A DNA stretch of 56,414 bases. Origin: Acidimicrobiaceae bacterium. Lineage in GTDB: Bacteria; Actinomycetota; Acidimicrobiia; Acidimicrobiales; Aldehydirespiratoraceae. Position 1 is the first letter of the stretch. Each line of letters begins with the position of its first letter. The stretch spans positions 1 to 56,414 of the forward strand of contig VXWX01000083.1 in the NCBI GenBank assembly GCA_009835735.1, given 5' to 3'. Positions 24,319-32,238 of the stretch are shown here, one piece after another. Both the position numbers and the translations under genes were made by a program. The notes beneath the pieces are model-generated. The model ran no database searches and was not told where the DNA came from. It saw only the letters and a program-made list of their open reading frames with translations.

Positions 24319-25713
24319 TCAGACCACAGGCCAGCGGGGGGTTGCGTACTGGGATAGGCCGGTGCGTTCGGCCGCGGCGGCAGCTGCTTCCCTGCCTCTA
24401 GCCATGATGGCCCGGGCGTCAAGATTGACGAATTCGCCGCCCTCCACGATCACCTTGCCGTCGATCACCACGGTGTGGACCGAGTCGCCGCTCACGCCAT
24501 GGCCGAGGTTCGACAGCGGGTTGTGCAGCGGCACCCATTCGGGCCGGTCGAGGTCGAACAGCAGGATGTCGGCCCGCTTGCCCACCTCCAGCGAGCCGAC
24601 CTCGTCGTCCCACAGCACCGAGCGGGCACCGTCGACGGTGAGGTGCTCGAGGATGGTCTCGGCCGGCATCAGCGATGCATCCTCGAAGATGTCGCGGTAC
24701 ACTCGGAAGTACTGGGCGATGCGCAGGATGTCGGTGGTGTGCGAGCAGGCGCCGATGTCGGTGCCCACCCCCACGGTCACGCCCCGCTCCAGCAGCTTGA
24801 GGTGGGTGGCCCGCTGCAGCCCGCCCCAACCGAAGACGGCGCTGGCGGTGGGGCACATCGACACCTTGACGTCGCGCTCGCCCAGCAGGTCGCACTCCTC
24901 GTCGGTGAGGAAGTGGCAGTGGACCAACTGCACGTTGGAGCCCAGCACCCCGTTGCGCTCGTAACGGGCGATGGGGCGCTCGCCGTCGAACACCCGCTGG
25001 TGATGCTCGACCGAGTCGCGGTTGGAGATCATGTGGGACACGATGCCGGTGCCGTGCTCGGCGGCCAGTTCAGCGATCGACCGGCACAGGCGATCCGACA
25101 CCATCCGCTCGGTGCGCAGCGAGAACCAGGGCCGCACCCGGCCGGAGGCTGCTCCCTGATGCGACTCCACGAAGGCCAGCCCGTCGGCGATGGCGTCGTC
25201 GGTGGTGGAGTCGAAGGTGCCAGGCATGGCCCTGCCCCCGGCCATGTCGGTGAGGGAACGGGCCAGCACCGCACGGCAACCGATCTCGTCGGCGGCCCGG
25301 GCCGAGTTCTCAGGATTCTGCGAGCCCGGGTCGCACACCGTGGTGGTTCCGTGGCGGACCGACTCCAGCAGCGCGCACATCGCTGCCAGGTAGGCCTCCT
25401 CGTCGGTGACGCCGGCCTCCATCGGATAGCAGCGGTCGTGGAGGAACACCTTGAGGGGCACGTCGTCACCGAGGCCCCGAACGAAGAAGGGGGCCAGGTG
25501 CTGGTGGTTGTCGATGAAGCCGGGGGTGATCAGCCGGCCGCGGGCGTCGATGGTGCGGACCGCGGTGCCGTAGCCGGCGGCCTCAACGTCGGCAGTGGGT
25601 CCGACCGCTTTGATCTCGCCGCCGTCAACGGCCACCGCGCCGTCGCGCACCATGCGGCGCTCGCGGTCCATGGTGATGAGCCAGTCGGCGTTGCGAACCA
25701 GCAAGTCGATCAT
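24319..25713 (-). CDS. Amidohydrolase, TRZ/ATZ chlorohydrolase-like
   Basis: A 464-residue amidohydrolase-superfamily enzyme with N- and C-terminal beta-sandwich parts around a TIM barrel. Metal ligands expected of the group are visible: H70 and H72 in PGFIDNHQHL, H227 in IVSHMIS, H265/H267 in LVHCHFL and D319 in GVGTD. The C-terminal VGKRADILLFDLDRPEWVPLHNP is typical of deaminases and chlorohydrolases. The substrate is unknown; it differs clearly from the amidohydrolase at 3981. It overlaps the epimerase by 4 bp as the last gene of a five-gene unit. Confidence 0.85.
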   Translation of the reverse strand: MIDLLVRNADWLITMDRERRMVRDGAVAVDGGEIKAVGPTADVEAAGYGTAVRTIDARGRLITPGFIDNHQHLAPFFVRGLGDDVPLKVFLHDRCYPMEAGVTDEEAYLAAMCALLESVRHGTTTVCDPGSQNPENSARAADEIGCRAVLARSLTDMAGGRAMPGTFDSTTDDAIADGLAFVESHQGAASGRVRPWFSLRTERMVSDRLCRSIAELAAEHGTGIVSHMISNRDSVEHHQRVFDGERPIARYERNGVLGSNVQLVHCHFLTDEECDLLGERDVKVSMCPTASAVFGWGGLQRATHLKLLERGVTVGVGTDIGACSHTTDILRIAQYFRVYRDIFEDASLMPAETILEHLTVDGARSVLWDDEVGSLEVGKRADILLFDLDRPEWVPLHNPLSNLGHGVSGDSVHTVVIDGKVIVEGGEFVNLDARAIMARGREAAAAAAERTGLSQYATPRWPVV

Positions 25714-26657
25714 CCGGCGCGTCCTCTCAACTCGTAGGCGTAGTGGCTCAGCCCGGCCTCCATGTCGAACGTGGGCTTCCAGCCCAGCCCGGCCTCGGTG
25801 TGGGACAGGTCGAGCGGGTCGCCGGCCGACACCGCCGGAGGCGCTCCCGGGATCACCTGCACCTTGAGGTCTCCGACGATTCTTCGAGCGGCCGCCACCA
25901 GATCGTCGAAGGAGGTGATGGTGCCGGTGCCGATGTTGAAGACGGGCTTGTCCGGCAAATCCACGGTGGCGGCCAAGTCAACGGCCCGGCCCACGTCGAG
26001 GTCGTAGACGTACTCGAAGTCCATGGTGTGTTCCTGCTTGACGAAGGCGGTCTGCCCCGCCAGACCGGCCTCTAGCAGGGCCTGGATCTTGGATCCGAAG
26101 GATCCCCCCTCGAAGTGCCCGTAGCCGTAGGCGTTGGCCGGTCGCAGGATGGCCAGCTCGAAGCCGAACTCCTTCTGGTAGCTCTCGGCGGCCAGCTCCT
26201 TGATGACCTTCGAGTTGCCGTAGGCCCGTCCCGGCCCTCGGGGCGCGTCCTCCGTGATGGGCGCCCCCCGGGCCCGGCGGCGGTCGTACACCGCGAAGCT
26301 GCTGACGTGCACCAGCCGGCGCACCCGAGCGAGCCGCACCGCCTCCAGGACGTTGATCGTGCCGGTGACGTTGACCTCCAGCCCGGTGTAGAGCGGCCGC
26401 GACACGCTGTCGCCGATCAGCCCGGCGGTATGCACGACCGTCTCCACCTTGTGCTCCCGCATGGCCGTAGTCACCGCCGACAGGTCGCGGATGTCGGCCT
26501 TCACCGTGGGGACGTCGGCCGCGATCGGTCCGAGACGCGCTCGCAGGTACTCATCTCGGGACTGCAGGTCCAGGAATACGACCGGCTCTCCCCTCTGCAG
26601 AGCGCAGCGGGCGAAGGACGTGCCCACCAGTCCGATTCCGGTCACCAGTGTGGTCAT
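25710..26657 (-). CDS. NAD-dependent epimerase/dehydratase (extended SDR)
   Basis: A 315-residue extended short-chain dehydrogenase. The cofactor motif is TGIGLVG near the N-terminus, followed by FLDLQS and DIRDLSAV. The catalytic Tyr and Lys are in GRAYGNSKVIKE. Later RPANAYGYG and a C-terminal substrate domain complete the fold. Sugar-nucleotide epimerases share this plan, but no sugar pathway is nearby, so it more likely acts on a catabolic intermediate. A similar protein at 41642-42616 is likewise followed by a hydrolase gene with the same 4-bp coupling. It overlaps the Rid gene upstream by 4 bp. Confidence 0.83.
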   Translation of the reverse strand: MTTLVTGIGLVGTSFARCALQRGEPVVFLDLQSRDEYLRARLGPIAADVPTVKADIRDLSAVTTAMREHKVETVVHTAGLIGDSVSRPLYTGLEVNVTGTINVLEAVRLARVRRLVHVSSFAVYDRRRARGAPITEDAPRGPGRAYGNSKVIKELAAESYQKEFGFELAILRPANAYGYGHFEGGSFGSKIQALLEAGLAGQTAFVKQEHTMDFEYVYDLDVGRAVDLAATVDLPDKPVFNIGTGTITSFDDLVAAARRIVGDLKVQVIPGAPPAVSAGDPLDLSHTEAGLGWKPTFDMEAGLSHYAYELRGRAG

Positions 26658-27136
26658 ACCTCTGACACCTCGAACTCTCCGCTGATCTCGACCGGCTGCT
26701 GGCGGGGCAGGCTGGCCATGCCCACCGCCGCTCGGGCGTGACGGCCGCGCACGGGCCCGAACAGCTCGAAGAACAGGTCAGAGGCGCCGTCCACGACCTT
26801 GGGCATCAACTCGAAGTCCGGCGTGCAATTCACCATGCCCAGCAACCGCACCACCCCACAGACGCGGTCGAGGTCGCCCAGTTCGGCCCGCAGCGTGGCC
26901 AGGATGGACAGCCCGCAGGCCTTGGCCACCTCGTAGCCCTGCTCCACGGACAGCTCGGCGCCGAGCTTCCCCCGGCGCACGATGTCCATGCCGGGATGAT
27001 GCGGGCCGTGGCCCGACACGAACACGACATTGCCGACCCGCACGCATCCCTGACGGTTCTCGCTGGGGAACCGGCGGGGCTCGGGCAAACTCAGCCCCAG
27101 CGCAGCCAGCCTGGCCTCGATGGCGCCGGGCGGCAT
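26654..27136 (-). CDS. RidA-family protein (second paralogue)
   Basis: A 160-residue Rid-family protein: VGNVVFVSGHGP, ILATLRAELGDLDRVCGVVRLLGMVN, and the Arg-containing ending HARAAVGMASLPRQQPVEISGEFEV. It has an N-terminal extension of about 25 residues like the first Rid protein at 9211. The family hydrolyses enamine/imine intermediates; here it follows an FAD monooxygenase, where such intermediates can arise (inference). The ATG shares one base with the monooxygenase stop (TGATG), and its own end overlaps the epimerase by 4 bp. Confidence 0.87.
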   Translation of the reverse strand: MPPGAIEARLAALGLSLPEPRRFPSENRQGCVRVGNVVFVSGHGPHHPGMDIVRRGKLGAELSVEQGYEVAKACGLSILATLRAELGDLDRVCGVVRLLGMVNCTPDFELMPKVVDGASDLFFELFGPVRGRHARAAVGMASLPRQQPVEISGEFEVSEV

Positions 27137-28344
27137 CAGCGGATCTCGGTGGCTTCGCGCACGCTGGAGATCAGCGACGCCCTCAACAGGAACTCCCGGG
27201 CCAGGACGGGGTCGTCGGCGGCCCGGCGCAACTCGTCGCGGTTGCGCCGCCGCGTGTCCGGGTCGGCCTCGGCCATCAGCTTCTTGTTGCGAATGGTGAT
27301 GGCCTGCACATGGGCCACGGCCACATGCCGGCGCTGGCGCACGTAACGGTCGAGCACCTCGTCGGCGGTGTCGCCGCGCAGCACCGACGACAGCTTGGCG
27401 GCCAGGTTGACAGCATCGTGGATGCCGCTGTTCATGCCCATCGCACCGATCGGGCTGTTGACGTGAGCCGCGTCGCCGGCCAGCAGCACCCGGCCCTGCC
27501 GGAAGGTGGCCGCCACTCGCTGGTGCACGGTGTAGAGCGACTTGGACACCACCTCGTAGGGCTCGCCGATCGGATGGAACCTCTGCAGACCGGCCTCGAT
27601 GACATCGTCGTCGAGGAGCGAATCGGGGTCGGCGTCGACATCGGCGGGCAGCACCACCCGCCAGAAGTCGGTCCACCTGAACAGGTTGGCCCACTCGACC
27701 GGGTCGAGGATGTAGTTGCGCAAGCCGTAGGGCTGCAGCGAGTCGAAGTCGAACACCACGCTGAGCGTCATCGTGCGATCAGGGAACGCGAAGCCCTCGA
27801 ACTCGATGCCGAGCTGCTTGCGCACCACGCTGTGGGCTCCCTCGCACCCGACCAGGTGAGTGCCCCGCAGGACCTGCCGCTCGCCGTCGGCGGTCTCGGT
27901 CACCGCGGTGACCGAATCGCCGTCCTGCTCGAAGCCGACCAGCTCCGTTCCGACCCGGACCTCGATCAGGTCGGTATCGGAGGCCATCTTCAGGGCCTCT
28001 TCGATCAGCTTCAGGCGGTCGCACTGCAGCGCGTGGGCGAAGCGGGCGTCGCCGGCCAGCACCGCGTGGTCGAACACCGCTATTGGTTCGGGGTCGCCCC
28101 GATCCCAGTAGTGGACGAGGGGGGCCACCAGCCCGCGAGGCTCGAGGCGGTCGTACAGGCCGATGTCGTCGAGCATCTCCAGGGTGGCCGCGTGGATCGT
28201 GCCGGCCCGGCGAACCTGGTCGAGGACGTCGACCAGCTTCTCGACCACGGTCACCCGGTGACCGCGGCGGGCCAACGACAGCGCCAGTACCAGCCCTACC
28301 GGGCCGGCACCAGCGATCAGAACCCGGCTGTCAGCCCTCGTCAC
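27136..28344 (-). CDS. FAD-dependent monooxygenase (group A, PHBH/phenol hydroxylase type)
   Basis: A 402-residue flavoprotein. The N-terminal dinucleotide motif is IAGAGPVGLVLALSLARRGHRVTVVEK (G12, G14, G17 and the ribose-binding Glu). GTHLVGCEGAHSVVRKQLG is the DG-type middle motif with Cys-Glu in place of the usual Asp-Gly, and RVLLAGDAAHVNSPIGAMGMNSGIHDAVNLAAKL is the GD motif. Such enzymes hydroxylate aromatic or N-heterocyclic substrates with NAD(P)H and oxygen. It is slightly short, lacking the C-terminal thioredoxin-like domain of phenol hydroxylases. It overlaps the VOC gene by 14 bp. Confidence 0.88.
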   Translation of the reverse strand: MTRADSRVLIAGAGPVGLVLALSLARRGHRVTVVEKLVDVLDQVRRAGTIHAATLEMLDDIGLYDRLEPRGLVAPLVHYWDRGDPEPIAVFDHAVLAGDARFAHALQCDRLKLIEEALKMASDTDLIEVRVGTELVGFEQDGDSVTAVTETADGERQVLRGTHLVGCEGAHSVVRKQLGIEFEGFAFPDRTMTLSVVFDFDSLQPYGLRNYILDPVEWANLFRWTDFWRVVLPADVDADPDSLLDDDVIEAGLQRFHPIGEPYEVVSKSLYTVHQRVAATFRQGRVLLAGDAAHVNSPIGAMGMNSGIHDAVNLAAKLSSVLRGDTADEVLDRYVRQRRHVAVAHVQAITIRNKKLMAEADPDTRRRNRDELRRAADDPVLAREFLLRASLISSVREATEIR

Positions 28345-28771
28345 CGGAATCTGCCGGATCGGGCTCCGCAGGGTCTCGCAGCGCCCCGATCCAGCCCGAG
28401 GTGGTCAGATCGAACACCAGGCCGTCCGGCGACCGGTACTTGACCTCGTAGTAGCGGTTGGGCTCGTCGGGTCGCCGACCTCTCAGGTGTTCGGCGCCGG
28501 CCCGCTCCACCTGCTCGGAGGCGTCATCGAGATCGTCGACCCACATTCCGAAGTGGTAGAGCCCGTAGAAGGGCTCCGAACCGTCATCGGTGACCCCGAC
28601 GACTGGGTCGTCGCCGAAGTGCAGCAGGGCGACGTTCATCACGCCGTCGGTCATGTAAACCCCGCGGCCGGCGTCGCCGGCCTTGGTCATGCCGAAGGCC
28701 TGCTCGAAGAAGGCCTGGGCCGCGGCCACGTCGGGCACGGAGATGGCTAGGTGTCGGAGCCGGGCAGCCAC
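28331..28771 (-). CDS. VOC-family (glyoxalase/extradiol dioxygenase fold) protein
   Basis: A 146-residue vicinal-oxygen-chelate protein with two beta-alpha-beta-beta-beta halves: RLRHLAISVPDVAAAQAFFEQAFGM and LYHFGMWVDDLDDASEQVERAGAEH, ending YYEVKYRSPDGLVFDLTTSGW. His in RHLAIS and HFGMWV and the late Glu in YEVKY are plausible metal ligands. The reaction (isomerase, dioxygenase or lyase) is unknown. GTG at 28771 is chosen because the domain begins three residues later and it leaves the GTATAC palindrome outside the gene; an in-frame ATG at 28810 is possible. First gene of a five-gene unit reaching to 24319. Confidence 0.8.
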   Translation of the reverse strand: MAARLRHLAISVPDVAAAQAFFEQAFGMTKAGDAGRGVYMTDGVMNVALLHFGDDPVVGVTDDGSEPFYGLYHFGMWVDDLDDASEQVERAGAEHLRGRRPDEPNRYYEVKYRSPDGLVFDLTTSGWIGALRDPAEPDPADSGDEG

Positions 28772-28782
28772 GGCGACTGACT

Positions 28783-28788
28783 GTATAC
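28783..28788. promoter_or_regulatory. GTATAC palindrome upstream of the VOC-monooxygenase operon
   Basis: The minus-strand context is ggttGTATACagtcagtc, 11 nt before the GTG start at 28771. It has the form ttGTATACa, a near-perfect extended palindrome of the kind bound by FCD-type GntR proteins. The spacing suggests a leaderless or very short-leader mRNA. Confidence 0.55.
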
Positions 28789-28856
28789 AACCGTTGCGGA
28801 TGACTCTCATCCAAGGGATGCGAGTCCCCGTGACCGCTGGCCAGGCAACTTAGAGG

Positions 28857-28884
28857 TTGCCTACAGCTATTCATTGAGTATAAT
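28857..28884 (+). promoter_or_regulatory. Sigma-70-like promoter of the retropepsin pair
   Basis: TTGCCT (28857-28862) and TATAAT (28879-28884) are separated by 16 bp, the best consensus promoter in the window, in a short AT-rich island. The ATG at 28893 is only 8 nt past the -10 box, so the transcript should be leaderless or nearly so. Confidence 0.7.
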
Positions 28885-28892
28885 GAAATATA

Positions 28893-29303
28893 ATGACAGC
28901 TTCTAGAGGACGGCTCAAACTACCGTTCCCGGACTGGGAGGGACCCGTGGGCGTATTCGACTGGCCGATCAAGCTTGCAAGCTTGGACGGCGAGCGGTCG
29001 CTCCAGCTGGACGCAATGGTGGACACGGGAAGCAGTTACACGATCGTGCCGGAGGGCCTGTTGAAGAGTCTGGGAATCGCGCCGACTGAGAAGGTCGGCC
29101 TCACGCTGGCCGACGGCCGTCGGGTCGTCTGGGATGTCGGAGAGGCCCGGGCCACGGTGGACGGGCGCAGCACCGTCACGTGGGTGGTCTTCGGCGAGGA
29201 TGGCGCTCATCCCCTGCTCGGGGCGTACACGCTCGAAGGGCTACGAATGTCAGTCAATCCCTGGAAACACACTCTGATCCCCATGCCATACGGCTGGGCG
29301 TAG
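28893..29303 (+). CDS. Retropepsin-like aspartic protease family protein (first of a tandem pair)
   Basis: A 136-residue protein with the single-domain retropepsin (clan AA) plan: a strand SLQLDAMVDTGSSYTIVP with the active-site triad D44-T45-G46, a flap-like region LADGRRVVWDVGEARATVDGRST, and the hydrophobic-hydrophobic-Gly element LLGAYTLEGLRMSVNP before the C-terminus. Dimerisation would be needed for activity. Bacterial members are scattered and mostly uncharacterised. No signal peptide is visible. A leaderless promoter drives it, and a paralogue follows after 40 bp. The flanking sequence is locally AT-rich, unlike the rest of the window. Confidence 0.75.
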   Translation: MTASRGRLKLPFPDWEGPVGVFDWPIKLASLDGERSLQLDAMVDTGSSYTIVPEGLLKSLGIAPTEKVGLTLADGRRVVWDVGEARATVDGRSTVTWVVFGEDGAHPLLGAYTLEGLRMSVNPWKHTLIPMPYGWA

Positions 29304-29343
29304 CCGGCAGGCTGGCAACGTCCCCGATGGAAGACCGAACCTA

Positions 29344-29772
29344 ATGGCGACACTTCGCCGTCCGATCCGGCTCGACAGCTTGGACGGTAAGCAGTCCTTG
29401 CAACTCGACGCGTTGGTGGACACCGGTAGCTTCGTCACGATCGTGCCCGCCAGCCTGCTGAAGGAACTGGGGGTGGTGCCGACTGAGAAGGTCGGGCTTG
29501 AACTCGCTGGCGGAAGGCGTGTCGCCTGGGACATCGGCGAGGCCCGGGCCACGGTCGACGGACACAGCACGGCAACTCTGGTGGTCTTCGGCGAGGAGGA
29601 CGCCGATCCCGTTCTCGGGAGATACACGCTCACGGGGCTCCGCCTGGACCTCGACCCGGTCCGGAAGATTCTGGTGCCCGTGCCCTTGTTCCGGCGAAGC
29701 GCCCCCAGACTCATCGTCGGTGCGGACCGTAGGGCGCGCGAGTCGATGCGTGCGTACATTCGGGTGTGGTGA
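29344..29772 (+). CDS. Retropepsin-like aspartic protease family protein (second of a tandem pair)
   Basis: A 142-residue paralogue of the preceding gene. Active-site D26-T27-G28 lies in LVDTGSFVTIVP; PTEKVGLELAGGRRVAWDIGEARATVDG is nearly the same as its neighbour, and PVLGRYTLTGLRLDLDP matches the conserved C-terminal element. It lacks about 18 N-terminal residues of the first copy but has a basic C-terminal tail (RRSAPRLIVGADRRARESMRAYIR). Its end overlaps the gamma-glutamyltransferase homologue by 4 bp (GTGA), so the pair and the transferase form one unit. Confidence 0.73.
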   Translation: MATLRRPIRLDSLDGKQSLQLDALVDTGSFVTIVPASLLKELGVVPTEKVGLELAGGRRVAWDIGEARATVDGHSTATLVVFGEEDADPVLGRYTLTGLRLDLDPVRKILVPVPLFRRSAPRLIVGADRRARESMRAYIRVW

Positions 29773-31298
29773 CCGGACGACAGAGACAAGCGGCGGTGGC
29801 GGCAGGGCACCCGCGAGCAACTGACACGGCAGTGAGGTTGCTGAGGGCCGGTGGGTCGGCGGTGGACGCGGCCATCGGGGCCGATGCGGCCATGGGGGTG
29901 GTGGAGCCCACCGGGACCGGCGTCGGCGGGGATCTGATGGCTGTCGTGGCGACTCACGAGGGAGTCTCGGTGCTCAACGGGGCCGGGCGCTCCGGGCGGC
30001 GCACTGACCCAGAGTCGGTGCCCGACAACGGCCACGGCTTCGTGCCGTCTGTCGGTGGATGGGCGGTGACGGTGCCGGGGGCAGTGGCCGCATGGCAGGA
30101 CCTGCACGGCCGGTTCGGCCGGCTGCCGTGGCCGTCGCTGTTCGAGCCGGCCATCGAGGCCGCCACCGAGGGCGCCGAACTCGGCGCGACCGGCAGCCGG
30201 CTCTGGGAGAGTTCCCGAGACCGGCTAGACGCAGCGGGTAGTGCCCTGTACTTCCCGGCTGGCACAGCCCCGGCACCGGGAGAGCGGTGGCGCAACCCCG
30301 CCCTCGCCGCGGTCCTGAAGCGGATAGCGGCCGACGGTCCCCATGCCCTGTACCGCGGCCCGCTGGCCCAGGCCGTGTGCGAGTCCGCCACCGCCGCGGG
30401 CGGGAACGTGCACATCGACGACCTTGCCGGCCACCGCAGCGAGTGGGTGGAGCCGCTGCAAGTCGGCCTGGGCGACCACGAGCTCATCACGGTGCCGCCT
30501 CCGTGCCAGGGCGCGGCGACCGCTCTGGCCGCCGAATGGGTGCACGACCGGGGCCTGCTCGGCGCCACCGGGGACGATGCCGGAGTCGAGGCCGCGGCGT
30601 CCATGGTCGAGGCGCTCGACAGGGCCTTCGCGGTAGCCCTCGACTGTCTGGCCGACCCAGCCGCAGCCGAGGTGCCCGACTACGACGAGATGCGGCTCCG
30701 GATGGCGGGCGCGCCCCGGCACGGACCGATGCCGCTGGGGCCGGGAACGGTGTTCACCGTGGTCTTCACCGCCGAGCAGGCGGTTGTGCTGACCTCCAGC
30801 GTGTGCGACCGGTTCGGCTCGGGAGTGACCGTGCCTGCGGGCGGCTTCGTGCTGCAGAGCCGGGGACGGGGCTTCTCCACCGATCTGAGCCATCCGAACG
30901 CGGTGGCTCCCAACAAGCGCCCCTACCACACGATCGTGCCCACGCTGGTGCTCGAGAACGGCCAACCCATGCTCGGCATGGGAGTAGTGGGCGGGATCAT
31001 GCAGCCGCAGGGTCAGCTGCAGATCCTGCACCGGGTACTCGGCGGCGCCGGCCTGGGCGCCGCCGTCGAAGCCGGCCGGTTCCGCCTGATCGGCGAAGGG
31101 CAGGTCACCACAGAAGCCAGCCTGGAGCCTGATTGGCGAGCCGCCATCGGCCGAGCCGGCTACGAGCTGGTGGACACAGCAGACGTGATCGGAGGCTTCG
31201 GCGGCGCCCAAGCCGTCCTCAGCAGGGAAGGCACCCTGACCGCGGCAAGCGACCCCCGCCGCGACGGAACGTCAGCCGTTATCAGGGTTACTGACTGA
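29769..31298 (+). CDS. Gamma-glutamyltransferase-family Ntn hydrolase
   Basis: A 509-residue homologue of gamma-glutamyltransferase, an autocatalytically cleaved N-terminal-nucleophile hydrolase acting on gamma-glutamyl bonds such as in glutathione. Evidence: N-terminal AAGHPRATDTAVRLLRAGGSAVDAAIGADAAMGVVEPTGTGVGGD, and the candidate nucleophile Thr327 in GPGTVFTVVF, followed by FGSGVTVPAGGFVLQSRGRGF in the small subunit. No signal peptide is visible, whereas classical enzymes are exported, so a cytoplasmic acylase-type role is possible. GTG at 29769 (4-bp overlap) or 29766 may be the start. Confidence 0.8.
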   Translation: MTGRQRQAAVAAGHPRATDTAVRLLRAGGSAVDAAIGADAAMGVVEPTGTGVGGDLMAVVATHEGVSVLNGAGRSGRRTDPESVPDNGHGFVPSVGGWAVTVPGAVAAWQDLHGRFGRLPWPSLFEPAIEAATEGAELGATGSRLWESSRDRLDAAGSALYFPAGTAPAPGERWRNPALAAVLKRIAADGPHALYRGPLAQAVCESATAAGGNVHIDDLAGHRSEWVEPLQVGLGDHELITVPPPCQGAATALAAEWVHDRGLLGATGDDAGVEAAASMVEALDRAFAVALDCLADPAAAEVPDYDEMRLRMAGAPRHGPMPLGPGTVFTVVFTAEQAVVLTSSVCDRFGSGVTVPAGGFVLQSRGRGFSTDLSHPNAVAPNKRPYHTIVPTLVLENGQPMLGMGVVGGIMQPQGQLQILHRVLGGAGLGAAVEAGRFRLIGEGQVTTEASLEPDWRAAIGRAGYELVDTADVIGGFGGAQAVLSREGTLTAASDPRRDGTSAVIRVTD

Positions 31299-31322
31299 CC
31301 TGCCTGCCCGGCGGGTGGCCGC

Positions 31323-31380
31323 CGGCGGTCGCTTGCTCGCACGGGCTCCGCCCTACTCACTCGCAAGTCGACCACCGCCG
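31323..31380. repeat. Palindromic element, copy C
   Basis: Outer arms cggcggt (31323-31329) and accgccg (31374-31380), inner arms cgcttgc and gcaag-t-cg, and the core cacgggctccgccctactc. The core differs from copy A at only a few positions while the outer arms are unrelated. It lies between the convergent ends of the gamma-glutamyltransferase homologue (31298) and the cysteine hydrolase (31430), suitable as a bidirectional 3'-end structure. The rest of the 131-bp gap shows nothing else clear. Confidence 0.7.
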
Positions 31381-31429
31381 TCTCCCGCCTCGCCGCACAC
31401 CACCCGGCCGGAGGGTTCCAAGGCGGCAG

Positions 31430-32125
31430 TTAATTCTGCAGGCTGTTGAGCCAGTCGATGACGTGGTCTAGGGGGGCGACGTCGGCGTACTTCATGTGCA
31501 GGTCGAGCAGGTTGACCTTGTGGGAGATCTGGCTGCGGTCGGCCACGCACTCGAAGGGGATGACCACGTCGAAGTTGTACTGGAAGGCGTCCACCGCGGT
31601 GGCCCGCACGCAGCCGCTGGTGGTCAGGCCGGTCACCACCACCGTGTCCACCCGGTCGTAGACCAGCAGCGAGGCCAGCTCGGTGCCGAAGAACCCGCTC
31701 GGCTTGTGGCTCTTGCAGATCACCAGCTCGTCCGGCTTGGGGGCCAGCTCGTCCACGATCACGTCGCCCGGGGGCAGGTCCGGGTCGGGCGGGCGGCGGC
31801 CCACCGTCTTCCAGCGCCCCTTCTGGCCCGGGAAGGGAACGTGGTCCGGGTCGGCGTACAGCTTGGTGTAGTACACCGGATAGCCGAGACGGCGCATCTC
31901 GTCCAGCAGCCGGGCATTGGCGTCCACTGCGGGCCATGCCGTCTCGGGGCAGCCGGTGGGCCAGCGGCCGTCCACGAACGCCAGCGTCATGTCGACCACG
32001 ACCAGCGCCGGCGAGGTGCCCGCGCTGATGGCCCGGAACTCGTCGCCGCTGAAGGTGTCCCCGTATCCGGCCGCGAGGTACCGGGCCGTGTCGTCAGCAG
32101 GTATGGCGTCGTGCCAGGGGTACAT
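31430..32125 (-). CDS. Cysteine hydrolase, isochorismatase/N-carbamoylsarcosine amidase-like
   Basis: A 231-residue isochorismatase-fold hydrolase. The catalytic triad is visible: Asp in ALVVVDMTLAF, Lys in KSHKPSGFFGT and Cys in VTGLTTSGCVRATA with the preceding cis-peptide region. The N-terminal YLAAGYGDTFS and the spacing recall N-carbamoylsarcosine amidases, which release ammonia and CO2 from carbamoyl compounds, but nicotinamidase-like roles cannot be excluded. ATG at 32125 is preferred; a GTG at 32170 would lie inside a terminator hairpin. It follows the family-5 binding-protein gene on the same strand. Confidence 0.83.
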   Translation of the reverse strand: MYPWHDAIPADDTARYLAAGYGDTFSGDEFRAISAGTSPALVVVDMTLAFVDGRWPTGCPETAWPAVDANARLLDEMRRLGYPVYYTKLYADPDHVPFPGQKGRWKTVGRRPPDPDLPPGDVIVDELAPKPDELVICKSHKPSGFFGTELASLLVYDRVDTVVVTGLTTSGCVRATAVDAFQYNFDVVIPFECVADRSQISHKVNLLDLHMKYADVAPLDHVIDWLNSLQN

Positions 32126-32169
32126 CAGACGGTCATCCCGCAGGAGCCGAACGCATGGAGAGAAGCCCA

Positions 32170-32210
32170 CGAGGGAGCACGACCGGTCCTCATCGGGTCG
32201 TGCTCCCTCG
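32170..32210 (-). terminator. Strong hairpin, terminator of the binding-protein gene
   Basis: Perfect 15-bp arms cgagggagcacgacc (32170-32184) and ggtcgtgctccctcg (32196-32210) enclose an 11-nt loop. It lies 28 bp past the stop of the substrate-binding protein gene. There is no long T-run, so it may need a factor or act as an RNA-stabilising 3' structure. Confidence 0.7.
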
Positions 32211-32238
32211 CAGGTGGAGGGGAACTAGGCCTCGACGA

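Noticed and set aside
28772..28810. Upstream ATG start for the VOC gene
   Set aside because: It would add 13 residues before the conserved domain and place the GTATAC palindrome within the coding region, unlike the other eight sites.
28893..29772. Retropepsin pair as part of a retroelement
   Set aside because: No reverse transcriptase, integrase, RNase H or terminal repeats are nearby.
29769..31298. Gamma-glutamyltransferase homologue as a pseudogene
   Set aside because: The frame is intact and a candidate nucleophile Thr and the Gly-rich small-subunit motif remain; lack of a signal peptide only suggests a different location.
6356..31380. Palindromic repeats as a CRISPR array
   Set aside because: Copies are kilobases apart without spacers or cas genes.
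32126..32170. N-terminal extension of the cysteine hydrolase from a GTG at 32170
   Set aside because: The GTG lies within the arm of a 15-bp hairpin that terminates the upstream gene; the ATG at 32125 gives a family-like N-terminus.
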